Below are positions 10,923-19,214 of a DNA stretch of 64,000 nucleotides, piece by piece. Numbering within the stretch: the first letter of the stretch is position 1; every line of letters begins with the position of its first letter. The position numbers were made by a program, and so were the translations under genes. Under the pieces are notes generated by a model, which ran no database searches, was not told where the DNA came from, and saw only the letters and a program-made list of their open reading frames with translations. Origin of the DNA: JBCBSZ01 sp039185015 (GTDB lineage: Bacteria > Actinomycetota > Acidimicrobiia > Acidimicrobiales > Poriferisodalaceae); assembly GCA_039185015.1 (NCBI GenBank), contig JBCDAU010000009.1, positions 62,001 to 126,000 of the forward strand. The letters are read 5' to 3'.

Positions 10923-12032
10923 GTGCAGGAGACCGCCGTCCCGGACTGGTTGCGACGCTGGGGCCTGGCCAGCTGGCTGGCGCTCGGGATCGTCCTCGCC
11001 GCGGGCATCATCGGCGTCGCGATCTCGGTCACGCGCACCGTCACCGTGCCGTTGATCCTGGGTGCGTACTTCGCTGTCGTCCTCCACCCGATGGTCGAGT
11101 GGCTCGCCGCTCGCCGCGTCCCGCGCGCCGCCGGAGCGCTCGCCGTGCTCGTCGGGCTGTTCGCCGTGCTGGTCGGCGTGGGCGCCCTCATCGGCGCCAC
11201 CATCGCCGACGAGTGGACGAACCTCCGGGCGAGCATCGACGACGCCGTCGAGGATGTCCGTGACACGATCGAGGACCTCCCGATCGACGAGTCGCTCGTC
11301 GATCGGTTCGATCAGGGGGCCGGCAACTCGGGCAGCTTCGCCCTCGACGGCATCGGCCCCCAGGTCGCCTCGGCGGCCACGTCGATCGCCGGGCTCATCG
11401 CCGGCACGCTGCTCGGCATCATCGTCCTCTACTACCTGCTCAAGGACGGTCGTCGGATCAGCCAGCGCCTGACGGCCGAGGCGGTCGAGCGGGGCCGCGA
11501 CGACGTCGACGACCTGCTGTCGTACGGCGCGACCGCCATCCGCCGGTACTACGCCAGCCGGACCGCGCTCGCCGCGCTCAACGGCGTGACGATCTCGATC
11601 GGCATGGCGATCATCGGGGTGCCCGGGGCGATGGCCATCGGCGTCGTCAACTTCGTCGGCGGCTACATCCCGTACTTCGGCGCCTTCGTGGGTGGTGCCT
11701 TCGCGGTCGTCCTGGCGATCTCGGAGGGCGGCATCGGGCTCGCGATCGTGGCCTTCGCGATCGTCATCGTCGCCCAGGTGCTGGTCGAGAACCTGGTCGA
11801 GCCCCGGCTCGTCAGCGGCTTCGTCGACCTGCCGCCCCTTGCCGTGCTCCTGGTCACGACGCTCGGCGGCGTGCTGCTCGGTCTCGTCGGGCTGATCCTC
11901 GCCACGCCGACCACCGTGATCACCCTCCAGGCGGTGCGCACGCTGCGCTCCGGCGCACCGGTCCCCGACCTCACACCGGACGAGCCCGACCCACCCGAGG
12001 ATCCTGTGGTCGCTGAGCCCGACAGCGAATGA
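10923..12032 (+). CDS. AI-2E family (PerM-like) transporter
   Basis: A 369-residue membrane protein with the layout of the AI-2E/PerM family: two N-terminal helices, a large extramembrane domain (about 85-145), then several helices and the conserved GVVNFVGGYIPYFGAFVGG segment, followed by LVENLVEPRLVSG near the C-terminus. Members export small molecules or move Na+/H+; the substrate cannot be read from sequence. The tail is acidic (PDEPDPPEDP). GTG 10923 follows TAGGCT by 8 nt, which points to a leaderless transcript. Confidence 0.85.
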   Translation: MQETAVPDWLRRWGLASWLALGIVLAAGIIGVAISVTRTVTVPLILGAYFAVVLHPMVEWLAARRVPRAAGALAVLVGLFAVLVGVGALIGATIADEWTNLRASIDDAVEDVRDTIEDLPIDESLVDRFDQGAGNSGSFALDGIGPQVASAATSIAGLIAGTLLGIIVLYYLLKDGRRISQRLTAEAVERGRDDVDDLLSYGATAIRRYYASRTALAALNGVTISIGMAIIGVPGAMAIGVVNFVGGYIPYFGAFVGGAFAVVLAISEGGIGLAIVAFAIVIVAQVLVENLVEPRLVSGFVDLPPLAVLLVTTLGGVLLGLVGLILATPTTVITLQAVRTLRSGAPVPDLTPDEPDPPEDPVVAEPDSE

Positions 12033-12041
12033 CGGCGCAGC

Positions 12042-12872
12042 TCAGCTGATCTCGGCGAGGATGGCCTGCACCAGCTCGGCGTCGACGACCCCGTCCGTCG
12101 GCAGGCCGAGCGCGGACTCGGCGTCGATCGTGATGGCCTCGGTCCCGCGACCGAACACGCCGTCGACGGCCGGAGGCGTCCGACCGTTGGCTTCGGCCCA
12201 GCGAGCCAGGAGGCCCTGCCACTCGCGGACCGGCTGGCCCCGCGAGCCGCGCTCGAGGCCGATGAGCTCTGCGGACACGTCGCCGCCACCCGTGCCCTGG
12301 TCGCCGGTGGCGCTGCGCACGACGGCACCTTCGACCGGATCGACCCGGATCTCGACGCTGGTGCCGGGCACCTGCACGACGACGGGCACCGCGGCGTTCG
12401 GGTCGAGCGGAGCCCGCGGTTCGACCTGGAGCTGACCGCCCTCCTGGCGGACGACCATCACACGGTCGCCACCGACCACGACAGCGCGCAGATCGAACGG
12501 CAAGGACGGCACCAGACGCTCGTCGAGATCGGCGTCGACCACATCGCCGAACTCCGCCTGCAGGGACTCCCACTCGGACTCCAGCCCATCGCGGAAGCCG
12601 AGCTCGATGCGGGCTGGCGCCGAGAGCGTGCTGTAGGCGCTGGTGATGTCATCCTCGCCGATGGCCCGGAGGAACTGAGCGACGACCGCTTCGGCCGGTG
12701 AGAGCGCATCGGAGACGGCCACTCCGTCCTCGGTCGTCACCTCGGTGGCCGCGGTGTCGTCGACGGTCGTGTCCGACGCGTCGTCGCTGTCGCCGCTGCA
12801 CGCCGACAGGACCAGCGCCGAGGCGACGAGCACGGACGCCCAACTCGGGACGCGGCTGGCGACGTGACGCAT
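12042..12872 (-). CDS. lipoprotein with C-terminal peptidoglycan-binding-like domain
   Basis: A 276-residue exported protein. The signal sequence ends in a lipobox (LVLSAC, Cys at about 23), followed by an acidic Thr-rich linker. The middle part (about 55-190) is an unassigned globular domain. The C-terminal 70 residues match a PG_binding_1-like fold (GLERGSRGQPVREWQGLL, then VDGVFGRGTE and DGVVDAELV). It is probably anchored on the outer face of the membrane and contacts the cell wall. ATG 12872 is chosen because the signal peptide begins there. Confidence 0.7.
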   Translation of the reverse strand: MRHVASRVPSWASVLVASALVLSACSGDSDDASDTTVDDTAATEVTTEDGVAVSDALSPAEAVVAQFLRAIGEDDITSAYSTLSAPARIELGFRDGLESEWESLQAEFGDVVDADLDERLVPSLPFDLRAVVVGGDRVMVVRQEGGQLQVEPRAPLDPNAAVPVVVQVPGTSVEIRVDPVEGAVVRSATGDQGTGGGDVSAELIGLERGSRGQPVREWQGLLARWAEANGRTPPAVDGVFGRGTEAITIDAESALGLPTDGVVDAELVQAILAEIS

Positions 12873-13050
12873 CGGTCGGAACGCTCCCTCGGCGGTGGTC
12901 GGGTCCGGGAGAAGACGAGCATCGGAGCCGATTCCGAGGGTGCTCCTTCCGGACGCCGCCCAGCGTAGCGGTGCGGGTTCTCCTGATCGGGGGCAGGGAG
13001 GCCCGGACCACGGCTCGGCACGGCGGCCGCCGCACCCCCGGGAGGTGATG

Positions 13051-13146
13051 TGGCGGAGGTGGACGGGAATCGAACCCGCCGAAGGGGGATCACCCCTTCC
13101 ACCCGCTTTGAAGGCGGGGGCAGCCACCAGGTCTGCAGACACCTCC
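13051..13146 (-). tRNA. selC: tRNA-Sec (anticodon TCA), 3' CCA encoded
   Basis: Read on the minus strand, the gene starts GGAGGTG and ends CCACCTCC-G-CCA, so seven acceptor pairs are perfect and the discriminator is G, as in bacterial tRNA-Sec. The anticodon loop is CTTCAAA, with TCA at 13109-13111 on a CCCGC/GCGGG stem. The D stem is long (GCAG.CC/GGCTGC) and the variable arm has seven pairs (GAAGGGG/CCCCTTC). The T arm is GCGGG-TTCGATT-CCCGT. These are hallmarks of the UGA-decoding selenocysteine tRNA. selA and selB lie about 19 kb away. Confidence 0.96.
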
Positions 13147-13228
13147 GCCGACGACGTTAGCCAGGGCCTCAGGTGGTCGCTCCCGCCGCGCCACGAAAGT
13201 TGCTCAAGTCGGGCACCACAACGCGTCG

Positions 13229-14848
13229 ATGCCCGTTCGCATGCGTGGAACACGGGGAGTGAGGGCCGCCGTCGCGGTGGCTGCAGCGACGGTCGTCGGT
13301 CTCGCGACGACCGGAGGAGTGGTGAGCGCCGACTCGCCGCCGACCTTCGATGCGGAGTCGGCGATCTGGGGCACGAACGTGGTGGCCGTCGCCGACTTCG
13401 AGGGCGACGTCTACCGGGTCACCGCCTCGGGCGGCGTCACGGCACCGGACAGCAAGTTCGTCGGTGACATGAGCGCGGCGACGTTGAACGGCCCGATCGT
13501 GGGCATGGAGGTCGATGCCGATGGCGCCGGCTACTGGTTGATCGGCCAGGACGGTGGCGTCTTCGCGTTCGACGCGCCGTTCTTCGGCTCGATGGGCGGA
13601 CAGGTCCTCAACCAGCCCGTCGTCGACATGGCTGCCCACCCGGACGGCAACGGCTACTGGTTCGTGGCAGCCGACGGTGGCATCTTCGCCTTCGGCAACG
13701 CCCCCTTCTACGGCTCGATGGGCGGGGCCCAGCTGAACCGCCCGATCGTCGGCATGACGGCGACCGCCACGGGCAAGGGCTACTGGATGGTGGCCAACGA
13801 CGGCGGGCTCTTCGCCTTCGGCGACGCGCAGTTCTACGGCAGTCTCGGTGACGACCCACCGGACGCGGCGGTGGTCGGCATGGCGCTCAGCCCGGGCGGT
13901 GCCGGCTACTGGATGTTCGATGCCAACGGCGGCATCTACGAGTTCGGCGACGCTCCCGACGTCGGCGACGCCGCCGGCCAGCTGAACTCACCGGTCGTGG
14001 GTGCGGTCCCGATCATCGTGGACGGCCAGGCCACCGGGTTTGTGATGGTGACCGAGGCCGGCGACGTCGTCGAGGTCACGCCCACATCGTTCTCCGACCC
14101 GCAGGACGGCAACGGCGGCGGCAACGACCTCGTCGAGCCCCCGGTCGGGTCCTACGCCTGGCTGATCGACCAGCCCAACCCGGACGGCTCGCCGATCCGT
14201 TGGGACGGCTGCACCCCGATCCCCTACTGGACGGACCTGACGCTCGCCCCGCCCGATGCCCGTGAGCGGGTGGAACAGGTGATCGCCATCGTCGAGCAGG
14301 CCTCGGGCTACGACCTCGTCTACCAGGGCGACACCACGCTCCTGTCGTCGGAGTTCCGCCAGACCACCGACTACGGGATGCTGATCCGCTGGTCGACCGA
14401 GCAGCAGGAGCCAGGCCTCGCCGGCGGCGCCATCGGCCTCGGCGGTCCGTCGGCCACCGGCCAGTGGGTCGGGAACGGCTGGAACTTCTGGATCCGCACG
14501 GGTGTCGTGCAGATCGACGCCGGGTTCGCCTTCTTCAACGACGGCTGGGGCGTGCCGAACTCCCTCGAGGAGGTCATCGCCCACGAGATCGGCCATGCGA
14601 TGAACCTCAACCACGTCGACTTCTCGACCGAGCTGCTGTACCCGTCGGCGATCGGTGTCGGCGGCCTCGGCGAGGGAACGACCTACGCCCTGCGCCGGTC
14701 GCAGACCCTGCCGTGCCGTTCGACCTACGACGCGGCCTTCAGCGCCGCCGAGGCTCCCGGCGAGCCGCCGACGTTCACGATCGACGTCGCCGCCGGGACC
14801 GGTGGCATCGACGTCGCCCGGTACGTGGAGGGCGAACTGCCCGAGTGA
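13229..14848 (+). CDS. secreted protein with FAFGDA/GYW repeats and a metzincin-like protease domain
   Basis: A 539-residue exported protein: signal peptide to about residue 36, then about five 45-residue repeats whose core reads GYWxxxxDGGxFAFGxAxFYGSMGG, probably beta-propeller-like blades. The C-terminal domain (from about 310) contains HEIGHAMNLNH, the HExxHxxxxxH zinc site of metzincins. Such repeats are common in Acidimicrobiia surface proteins, where they are often joined to other extracellular domains. It is probably an extracellular protease with a binding or display module. ATG 13241 is an equally possible start. Confidence 0.8.
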   Translation: MPVRMRGTRGVRAAVAVAAATVVGLATTGGVVSADSPPTFDAESAIWGTNVVAVADFEGDVYRVTASGGVTAPDSKFVGDMSAATLNGPIVGMEVDADGAGYWLIGQDGGVFAFDAPFFGSMGGQVLNQPVVDMAAHPDGNGYWFVAADGGIFAFGNAPFYGSMGGAQLNRPIVGMTATATGKGYWMVANDGGLFAFGDAQFYGSLGDDPPDAAVVGMALSPGGAGYWMFDANGGIYEFGDAPDVGDAAGQLNSPVVGAVPIIVDGQATGFVMVTEAGDVVEVTPTSFSDPQDGNGGGNDLVEPPVGSYAWLIDQPNPDGSPIRWDGCTPIPYWTDLTLAPPDARERVEQVIAIVEQASGYDLVYQGDTTLLSSEFRQTTDYGMLIRWSTEQQEPGLAGGAIGLGGPSATGQWVGNGWNFWIRTGVVQIDAGFAFFNDGWGVPNSLEEVIAHEIGHAMNLNHVDFSTELLYPSAIGVGGLGEGTTYALRRSQTLPCRSTYDAAFSAAEAPGEPPTFTIDVAAGTGGIDVARYVEGELPE

Positions 14849-14869
14849 TCCCCGGCCCATCCGGTGACT

Positions 14870-14900
14870 CCGCTCGGCTCCTCGCACAGGAGTCGAGCGG
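14870..14900. terminator. strong hairpin between convergent genes
   Basis: A 13-pair stem (CCGCTCGGCTCCT with AGGAGTCGAGCGG, one G-T pair) around the loop CGCAC. It sits between the stop of the repeat/metzincin gene and the stop of the sigma factor gene, and could end transcription from both sides. Confidence 0.6.
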
Positions 14901-14962
14901 TGGCGCGTCCGGGGTCGTGGAGCGCGGTGACGGCAGGGGGAGCGGCCCGAACGCCGCGTCGA

Positions 14963-15913
14963 TCAGACCGACAGGAGATCGCGAGCGCCGGTGTCGGAGC
15001 TCGGGTGCCGGAGCTTCGACATCGCCCGGGCCTCGATCTGGCGGATGCGCTCACGGGTGAGGTTGAAGTGCTCACCCACCTCTTCGAGCGTGCGGGGCTC
15101 GCCGCGGTCGAGACCGAAGCGGAGCTTGAGGATCTCGCGCTCGCGCTCGTCGAGCGGGGCGAGCAGCCGGTTGATCTCCTCGGGCAGCAGCGCGGTGGCG
15201 GCCACCTCGAAGGGCGACTCGGCCGAGCGGTCCTCGACGACATCGCCGAGCTCGGCATCGCCGTCCTCGCGGAGCGGCTCGGACAGCGAGAGTGGCTCGG
15301 CTGCGAAGCGGAGCGCCTCGGTGACCTTGTCCTCGGGCATCTCGACCTCGGCCGACAGCTCGGCGAGGGTCGCCGGGCGGCCGAGCTTGAGCTCGAGGCG
15401 GGACCGGGCCTTCTGCAAGCGGGCGAGGGTGTCGCCGGCGTGCACGGGCAGGCGGATCGTCCGACCGGTGTTGGCGATGCCACGGGTGATGGCCTGACGG
15501 ATCCACCACGTGGCGTAGGTCGAGAACTTGAAGCCCTTGCGCCAGTCGAACTTCTCGACGGCGTGCATCAGGCCGAGGTTGCCCTCCTGGATGAGGTCGA
15601 GCAGCGGGAGGCCGGATGCCTGGTACTTCTTGGCGATCGAGACCACGAGCCGGAGGTTCGACTGCACGAAGGTGCGCTCGGCTTCCTCACCCTGACGGGC
15701 GGAGCGACGCAGCTCGCGCTTGCGGGCGGCCGTGAAGTTGCCGCCGTCCTCGTCGACCCCTGCCTCGAGCAGACCACGGGCCTCGTTGCCGGCCTCGATC
15801 TGCTGCGCCAGCCGGACCTCGTCGTCCTTCGTCAGCAGTGGGTACTGGCCGATGTCCGTGAGGTAGAGGCGAACGAGGTCTTCCTCGTCACGCTCGACTC
15901 GATCCTTCGCCAC
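14963..15913 (-). CDS. principal-type sigma-70 factor (SigA/HrdB/SigB family)
   Basis: A 316-residue RNA polymerase sigma factor. Region 1.2 is DLVRLYLTDIGQYPLLT. Region 2 runs from QSNLRLVVSIAKKY through LIQEGNLGLMHAVEKFD to FSTYATWWIRQAI. Region 3 follows, and region 4 ends with LEEVGEHFNLTRERIRQIEA. There is no region 1.1. GTG 15913 is selected because GAGGAG lies 6 nt upstream. The longer frame to 15997 lacks such a site. It may be the housekeeping sigma or a close SigB-type paralogue; one window cannot separate these. Confidence 0.9.
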   Translation of the reverse strand: MAKDRVERDEEDLVRLYLTDIGQYPLLTKDDEVRLAQQIEAGNEARGLLEAGVDEDGGNFTAARKRELRRSARQGEEAERTFVQSNLRLVVSIAKKYQASGLPLLDLIQEGNLGLMHAVEKFDWRKGFKFSTYATWWIRQAITRGIANTGRTIRLPVHAGDTLARLQKARSRLELKLGRPATLAELSAEVEMPEDKVTEALRFAAEPLSLSEPLREDGDAELGDVVEDRSAESPFEVAATALLPEEINRLLAPLDEREREILKLRFGLDRGEPRTLEEVGEHFNLTRERIRQIEARAMSKLRHPSSDTGARDLLSV

Positions 15914-16075
15914 CTTGCTCCTCAGGCGTGAGTCCAGGCCGGAGCGGCGACCACCAATCGCCGATTCGACAATGGTATCGGCCGATCGGCGCGACACCGA
16001 CCCTCGGCCGTGATCAGCGTCCGAATCGACACCGGGAGCGAGATCCGCCCGCTCCCATGCCCCACGCCGGGTAGG

Positions 16076-17791
16076 TCAACGGAACCGGTTGGTGATGGGC
16101 AGGCGGCGATCGCGACCGAACGCCTTGCGCGAGATGCGGGGGCCGGGGGGCGACTGGCGCCGCTTGTACTCGGCGAGGTCGACGAGGCGGGCGATGCGAC
16201 GCACGACGTCGGGCTCGAAGCCGAGCTGCACGATCTCGTCGACGGTCATGTCGTCGTCGATGTAGGCGTGCAGGATCGGGTCGAGCACGTCGTAGGGCGG
16301 GAGGCTCTGGTCGTCGCGCTGGTCGGGCCGGAGCTCGGCCGACGGGGGCTTGTCGATCACCGAGTTGGGCACCAACTCCGCACCTTCGTGGTCGTTGCGC
16401 CAACGGGAGAGGTCGTAGACCAGCGTCTTGTAGACGTCCTTGATCGCGGCGTACCCACCCGCGGTGTCGCCGTAGAGGGTGGCGTATCCGACCGCGGCCT
16501 CGGACTTGTTGCCGCAGGTCAGCACCAACCAATTGAACTTGTTGGACAGCGCCATCCAGGTGACGCCGCGGATGCGTGACTGGAGGTTCTCCTCGGTGAC
16601 GTCGGGCGGGAGGTCACCGAAGCTCGGGGCCAGCATGTCGAGCATGGCGGCGTGCGCCGGCTCGATGGCGATGATGCGGAAGTCGATGCCGAGGTTGGCG
16701 GAGAGCTTCTCGGCGTCGCTGACCGAACCCTCGCTGGAGTACCGGGACGGCATGCCGACGCCGTGGACGTGCTCGGGGCCGAGGGCGTCGGCGGCGATGA
16801 CGGCGGTGAGCGACGAGTCGATGCCGCCGGACATGCCGATGACGACGTCGGAGAACCCGTTCTTGCGGACGTAGTCGCGGGTGCCGAGCACGAGCGCCTC
16901 GTAGACCTCGGCGAGGTTGCCCATCGGTTCAGCGATCGGTCCGACCAACGGGCGGTCGGTCGGATGCTCGGCTCGGTCCGGGGTGACCTCGACGACCGGC
17001 AGGCGCTCTCCCTCCGGCCGGCCACGCGGGTCGAGGATGCGCTGGCGGTACGTGCCGCGGACCTCGAGGTCGACGACCAGCAGCTCCTCGGTGAACTGTC
17101 CGGCTCGGGCCAGCAGCTCGCCCTCGGCATCGAAGACCATCGACTGGCCGTCGAAGACGAGCTCGTCCTGACCACCGACCATGTTGCAGTAGACGATCGG
17201 GATGCCGGCGTCTGCGGCCCGCGTCGACAGCATCTTGTCCCGCAGATCGGCCTTGCCCTGGTGGTAGGGCGAGCCGTTGATGTTGATCGCCACCTCGGCT
17301 CCGCCGACGGCCTGGTCGATGATCGGGCCGTGTGAGCTCCAGATGTCCTCGCACACCGACACGCCGATCGACACACCGGCGACCCGGTAGAGCGGACCGC
17401 TGTCGTCACCGGGCACGAAGTAGCGCTGCTCGTCGAAGACGGCGTAGTTGGGGAGCAGCCGCTTCCGGTAGACACCCTGCACCGTGCCGCCGGCACAGAC
17501 GGCTGCAGCGTTGTGGAGCGCCGCTCCGCCGTTGGGGAAGCCCACGACGGCGACGGTGTCACCGGTGTGCTCGGCGATGGTCTCGAGGGCCTGACGGGCC
17601 GCAGCGACGAAGCCGGGCTTCAGGAGGAGGTCCTCCGGCGGGTAGCCGGTGACGGTGAGCTCGGGGAAGGCGACGACGTCGACGCCCCGGTCGACGGCCT
17701 CCCGATACGCGGCGACGATCCGCTCGACGTTGCCGGCGAGATCGCCGACGGTGAGGTTGAGTTGGGCGGCCGCGACCCGGAGCCTGCGCAT
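16076..17791 (-). CDS. nadE: glutamine-dependent NAD+ synthetase
   Basis: A 571-residue two-domain enzyme converting deamido-NAD to NAD with ammonia from glutamine. The N-terminal nitrilase-fold glutaminase (about 1-260) has the Glu of FPELTVTGYPPEDLL and the nucleophile region CEDIW. The C-terminal synthetase has the PP-loop SGGIDSSLTAVIAADALG. Family length is about 560-590. ATG 17791 follows TACGCT by 6 nt, fitting a leaderless start. Confidence 0.95.
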   Translation of the reverse strand: MRRLRVAAAQLNLTVGDLAGNVERIVAAYREAVDRGVDVVAFPELTVTGYPPEDLLLKPGFVAAARQALETIAEHTGDTVAVVGFPNGGAALHNAAAVCAGGTVQGVYRKRLLPNYAVFDEQRYFVPGDDSGPLYRVAGVSIGVSVCEDIWSSHGPIIDQAVGGAEVAININGSPYHQGKADLRDKMLSTRAADAGIPIVYCNMVGGQDELVFDGQSMVFDAEGELLARAGQFTEELLVVDLEVRGTYRQRILDPRGRPEGERLPVVEVTPDRAEHPTDRPLVGPIAEPMGNLAEVYEALVLGTRDYVRKNGFSDVVIGMSGGIDSSLTAVIAADALGPEHVHGVGMPSRYSSEGSVSDAEKLSANLGIDFRIIAIEPAHAAMLDMLAPSFGDLPPDVTEENLQSRIRGVTWMALSNKFNWLVLTCGNKSEAAVGYATLYGDTAGGYAAIKDVYKTLVYDLSRWRNDHEGAELVPNSVIDKPPSAELRPDQRDDQSLPPYDVLDPILHAYIDDDMTVDEIVQLGFEPDVVRRIARLVDLAEYKRRQSPPGPRISRKAFGRDRRLPITNRFR

Positions 17792-17836
17792 GTGCTCAGC
17801 GTAGAGCGGTGGACGCCGCGGCCCGCCGGACGCGAC

Positions 17837-17866
17837 CGAGCCCCCGCCCGGACGGGCGAGGGCTCG
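17837..17866. terminator. GC-rich hairpin between nadE and glnII
   Basis: Arms CGAGCCC/GGGCTCG continue into CGCCC/GGGCG with one mismatch, closing on a very small loop. It lies about 130 bp past the glnII stop and upstream of nadE on the minus strand, so it could end glnII transcription. Assignment is by structure and position. Confidence 0.4.
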
Positions 17867-17885
17867 ACGCAGAGGGAACCATGGT

Positions 17886-17906
17886 GCTCGGGCTCAGCGC
17901 CCGAGC
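17886..17906. terminator. second hairpin between nadE and glnII
   Basis: An eight-pair stem (GCTCGGGC with GCCCGAGC) around TCAGC. It lies between the 17837 hairpin and the structured repeat, about 95 bp past the glnII stop. No T-tract follows. Confidence 0.4.
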
Positions 17907-17916
17907 GGGCGTCTGA

Positions 17917-17998
17917 CACGGCCCGGCCGCAGCCCGTCAGGGCGAGGACCTCGGGAGGAGGTCGGGGCTCCGGGCCCCCGACCGGGCATGTGAGCTGC
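17917..17998. repeat. structured intergenic repeat, copy A
   Basis: One of three copies of a roughly 80-bp element (others at 41063-41141 and 50184-50263). Hairpin I is GCCC-GTCA-GGGC (17932-17943). A linker containing GAGGACC and GGAGGAGG follows. Hairpin II has perfect 8-bp arms, GGTCGGGG/CCCCGACC, around CTCCGGGC (17960-17983). The right end abuts the glnII stop codon, so the minus-strand copy would form the immediate 3' tail of that mRNA. Confidence 0.75.
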
Positions 17999-19009
17999 TC
18001 AGCCCTCTCCGGAGGCGGCCGAGCAGACCGTCTCGGTGATGAGCTTGGTCACGACGTACGGGTTCATGTTGGCGTTCGGGCGCCGATCCTCGAGGTAGCC
18101 CTTGCCGTCCTGCTCGACCTGCCACGGGATGCGGACCGAGGCGCCACGGTTGGAGACGCCGTAGCTGAACTCGGTCCACGGGGCGGTCTCGTGCGCACCG
18201 GTGAGGCGGTCCTCGACGCCGGCTCCGTACTGCGTGATGTGCAGGTCGGCCTTCTTCCCGAGGGCCTCGGCCGCGGCGATGATCGGGTCGTAGGACTCGC
18301 GCATCTGCTTGGTCGAGAAGTTCGTGTGGGCGCCGGCGCCGTTCCAGTCACCCTTGATGGGCTTCGGGTCGAGCGTGGCGGCGATGTCGAAGTCCTCGGC
18401 GACGCGGTAGAGCAGGTAGCGCGACATCCAGATCTGGTCGGCGGCCTCGACGGTGCCCGCCGGGCCGATCTGGTACTCCCATTGCCCCATCATCACCTCG
18501 GCGTTGGTGCCGGAGATGGCGAGACCGGCCTCGATGCAGGCGGTGGTGTGGGCCTCGACGACGTCGCGCCCGAAGATCTCGTCGGTGCCGACACCGCAGT
18601 AGTACGGGCCCTGCGGACCGGGGTAGCCACCCTGGGGCCAGCCGAGCGGGTGACCGTCCTTGAGGAAGGTGTACTCCTGCTCGATGCCGAACCACGGCTC
18701 GAAGTCGCCGTCGTACCTGTTCGCGACGTCCACGCAGGCGGCGCGCAGGTTCGAGGCGTGCGGACTCATGTCGATGTTGAGCACCTCGCAGAGCACGAGG
18801 ATGTCGTCGCCGCCGCGGATCGGATCCGGGGTGACGAAGACGGGCTTGAGGACGCAGTCCGACTGGTCGCCGGGGGCCTGCCCGGTGCTCGAGCCGTCGA
18901 AGCCCCAGATCGGGGGCTCCGCACCGTCCGCCATGATCTTGGTCTTGGAGCGGACGTGCTGCGTCGGCTGGCCGCCGTCCAACCAGATGTACTCGGCACG
19001 GAAGACCAT
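17999..19009 (-). CDS. glnII: glutamine synthetase, type II (eukaryote-like)
   Basis: A 336-residue GSII that makes glutamine from glutamate, ammonia and ATP. The beta-grasp N-terminus carries EYIWLDGGQPTQHVRSKTKI. Active-site segments are GFDGSSTGQAPGDQSD, WFGIEQEYTFLKDG, GQWEYQIGP and GDWNGAGAHTNFST. The length fits bacterial GlnII. In actinobacteria GlnII is often an accessory, nitrogen-controlled enzyme. It is divergent from glnA and the GlnR-like gene. GAGAGG lies upstream of ATG 19009. Its stop codon abuts repeat copy A. Confidence 0.96.
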   Translation of the reverse strand: MVFRAEYIWLDGGQPTQHVRSKTKIMADGAEPPIWGFDGSSTGQAPGDQSDCVLKPVFVTPDPIRGGDDILVLCEVLNIDMSPHASNLRAACVDVANRYDGDFEPWFGIEQEYTFLKDGHPLGWPQGGYPGPQGPYYCGVGTDEIFGRDVVEAHTTACIEAGLAISGTNAEVMMGQWEYQIGPAGTVEAADQIWMSRYLLYRVAEDFDIAATLDPKPIKGDWNGAGAHTNFSTKQMRESYDPIIAAAEALGKKADLHITQYGAGVEDRLTGAHETAPWTEFSYGVSNRGASVRIPWQVEQDGKGYLEDRRPNANMNPYVVTKLITETVCSAASGEG

Positions 19010-19131
19010 TCGTTCCTACCTCTCAGTGCTACGCGGGGCATGTGGGGGGACGTACCGTTCTCGGCGGACGGGCGCGCCGGTCGCCGAAACGTCGGAGCAC
19101 GCTCCCAAGGGTCCGTGTCCCTCCCATTTCC

Positions 19132-19154
19132 CGTTCATTACCGCTGTGTGAACG
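19132..19154. promoter_or_regulatory. dyad in the glnII-glnA divergent promoter region
   Basis: CGTTCA and TGAACG arms are separated by 11 bp, about 60 bp before glnA and 120 bp before glnII. The embedded TTAC-N6-GTGAAC loosely resembles GlnR half-sites (GTnAC-N6-GnAAC). Binding of the nearby GlnR-like protein is an inference. Confidence 0.35.
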
Positions 19155-19214
19155 GGGCACGGAGGTCCCGATCCACCTTGTTCCTCCCTCACCGACCAGG
19201 CCACGCTGTCGCGC

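Noticed and set aside
13190..13230. GCTCAAGTC...GTCGATG before the repeat/metzincin gene as a sigma-28-type promoter
   Set aside because: Spacing is 2 bp too long for the FliA consensus and the -10 would lie on the start codon; a similar CACGARAGTTGYT string near 48205 is too short to judge.
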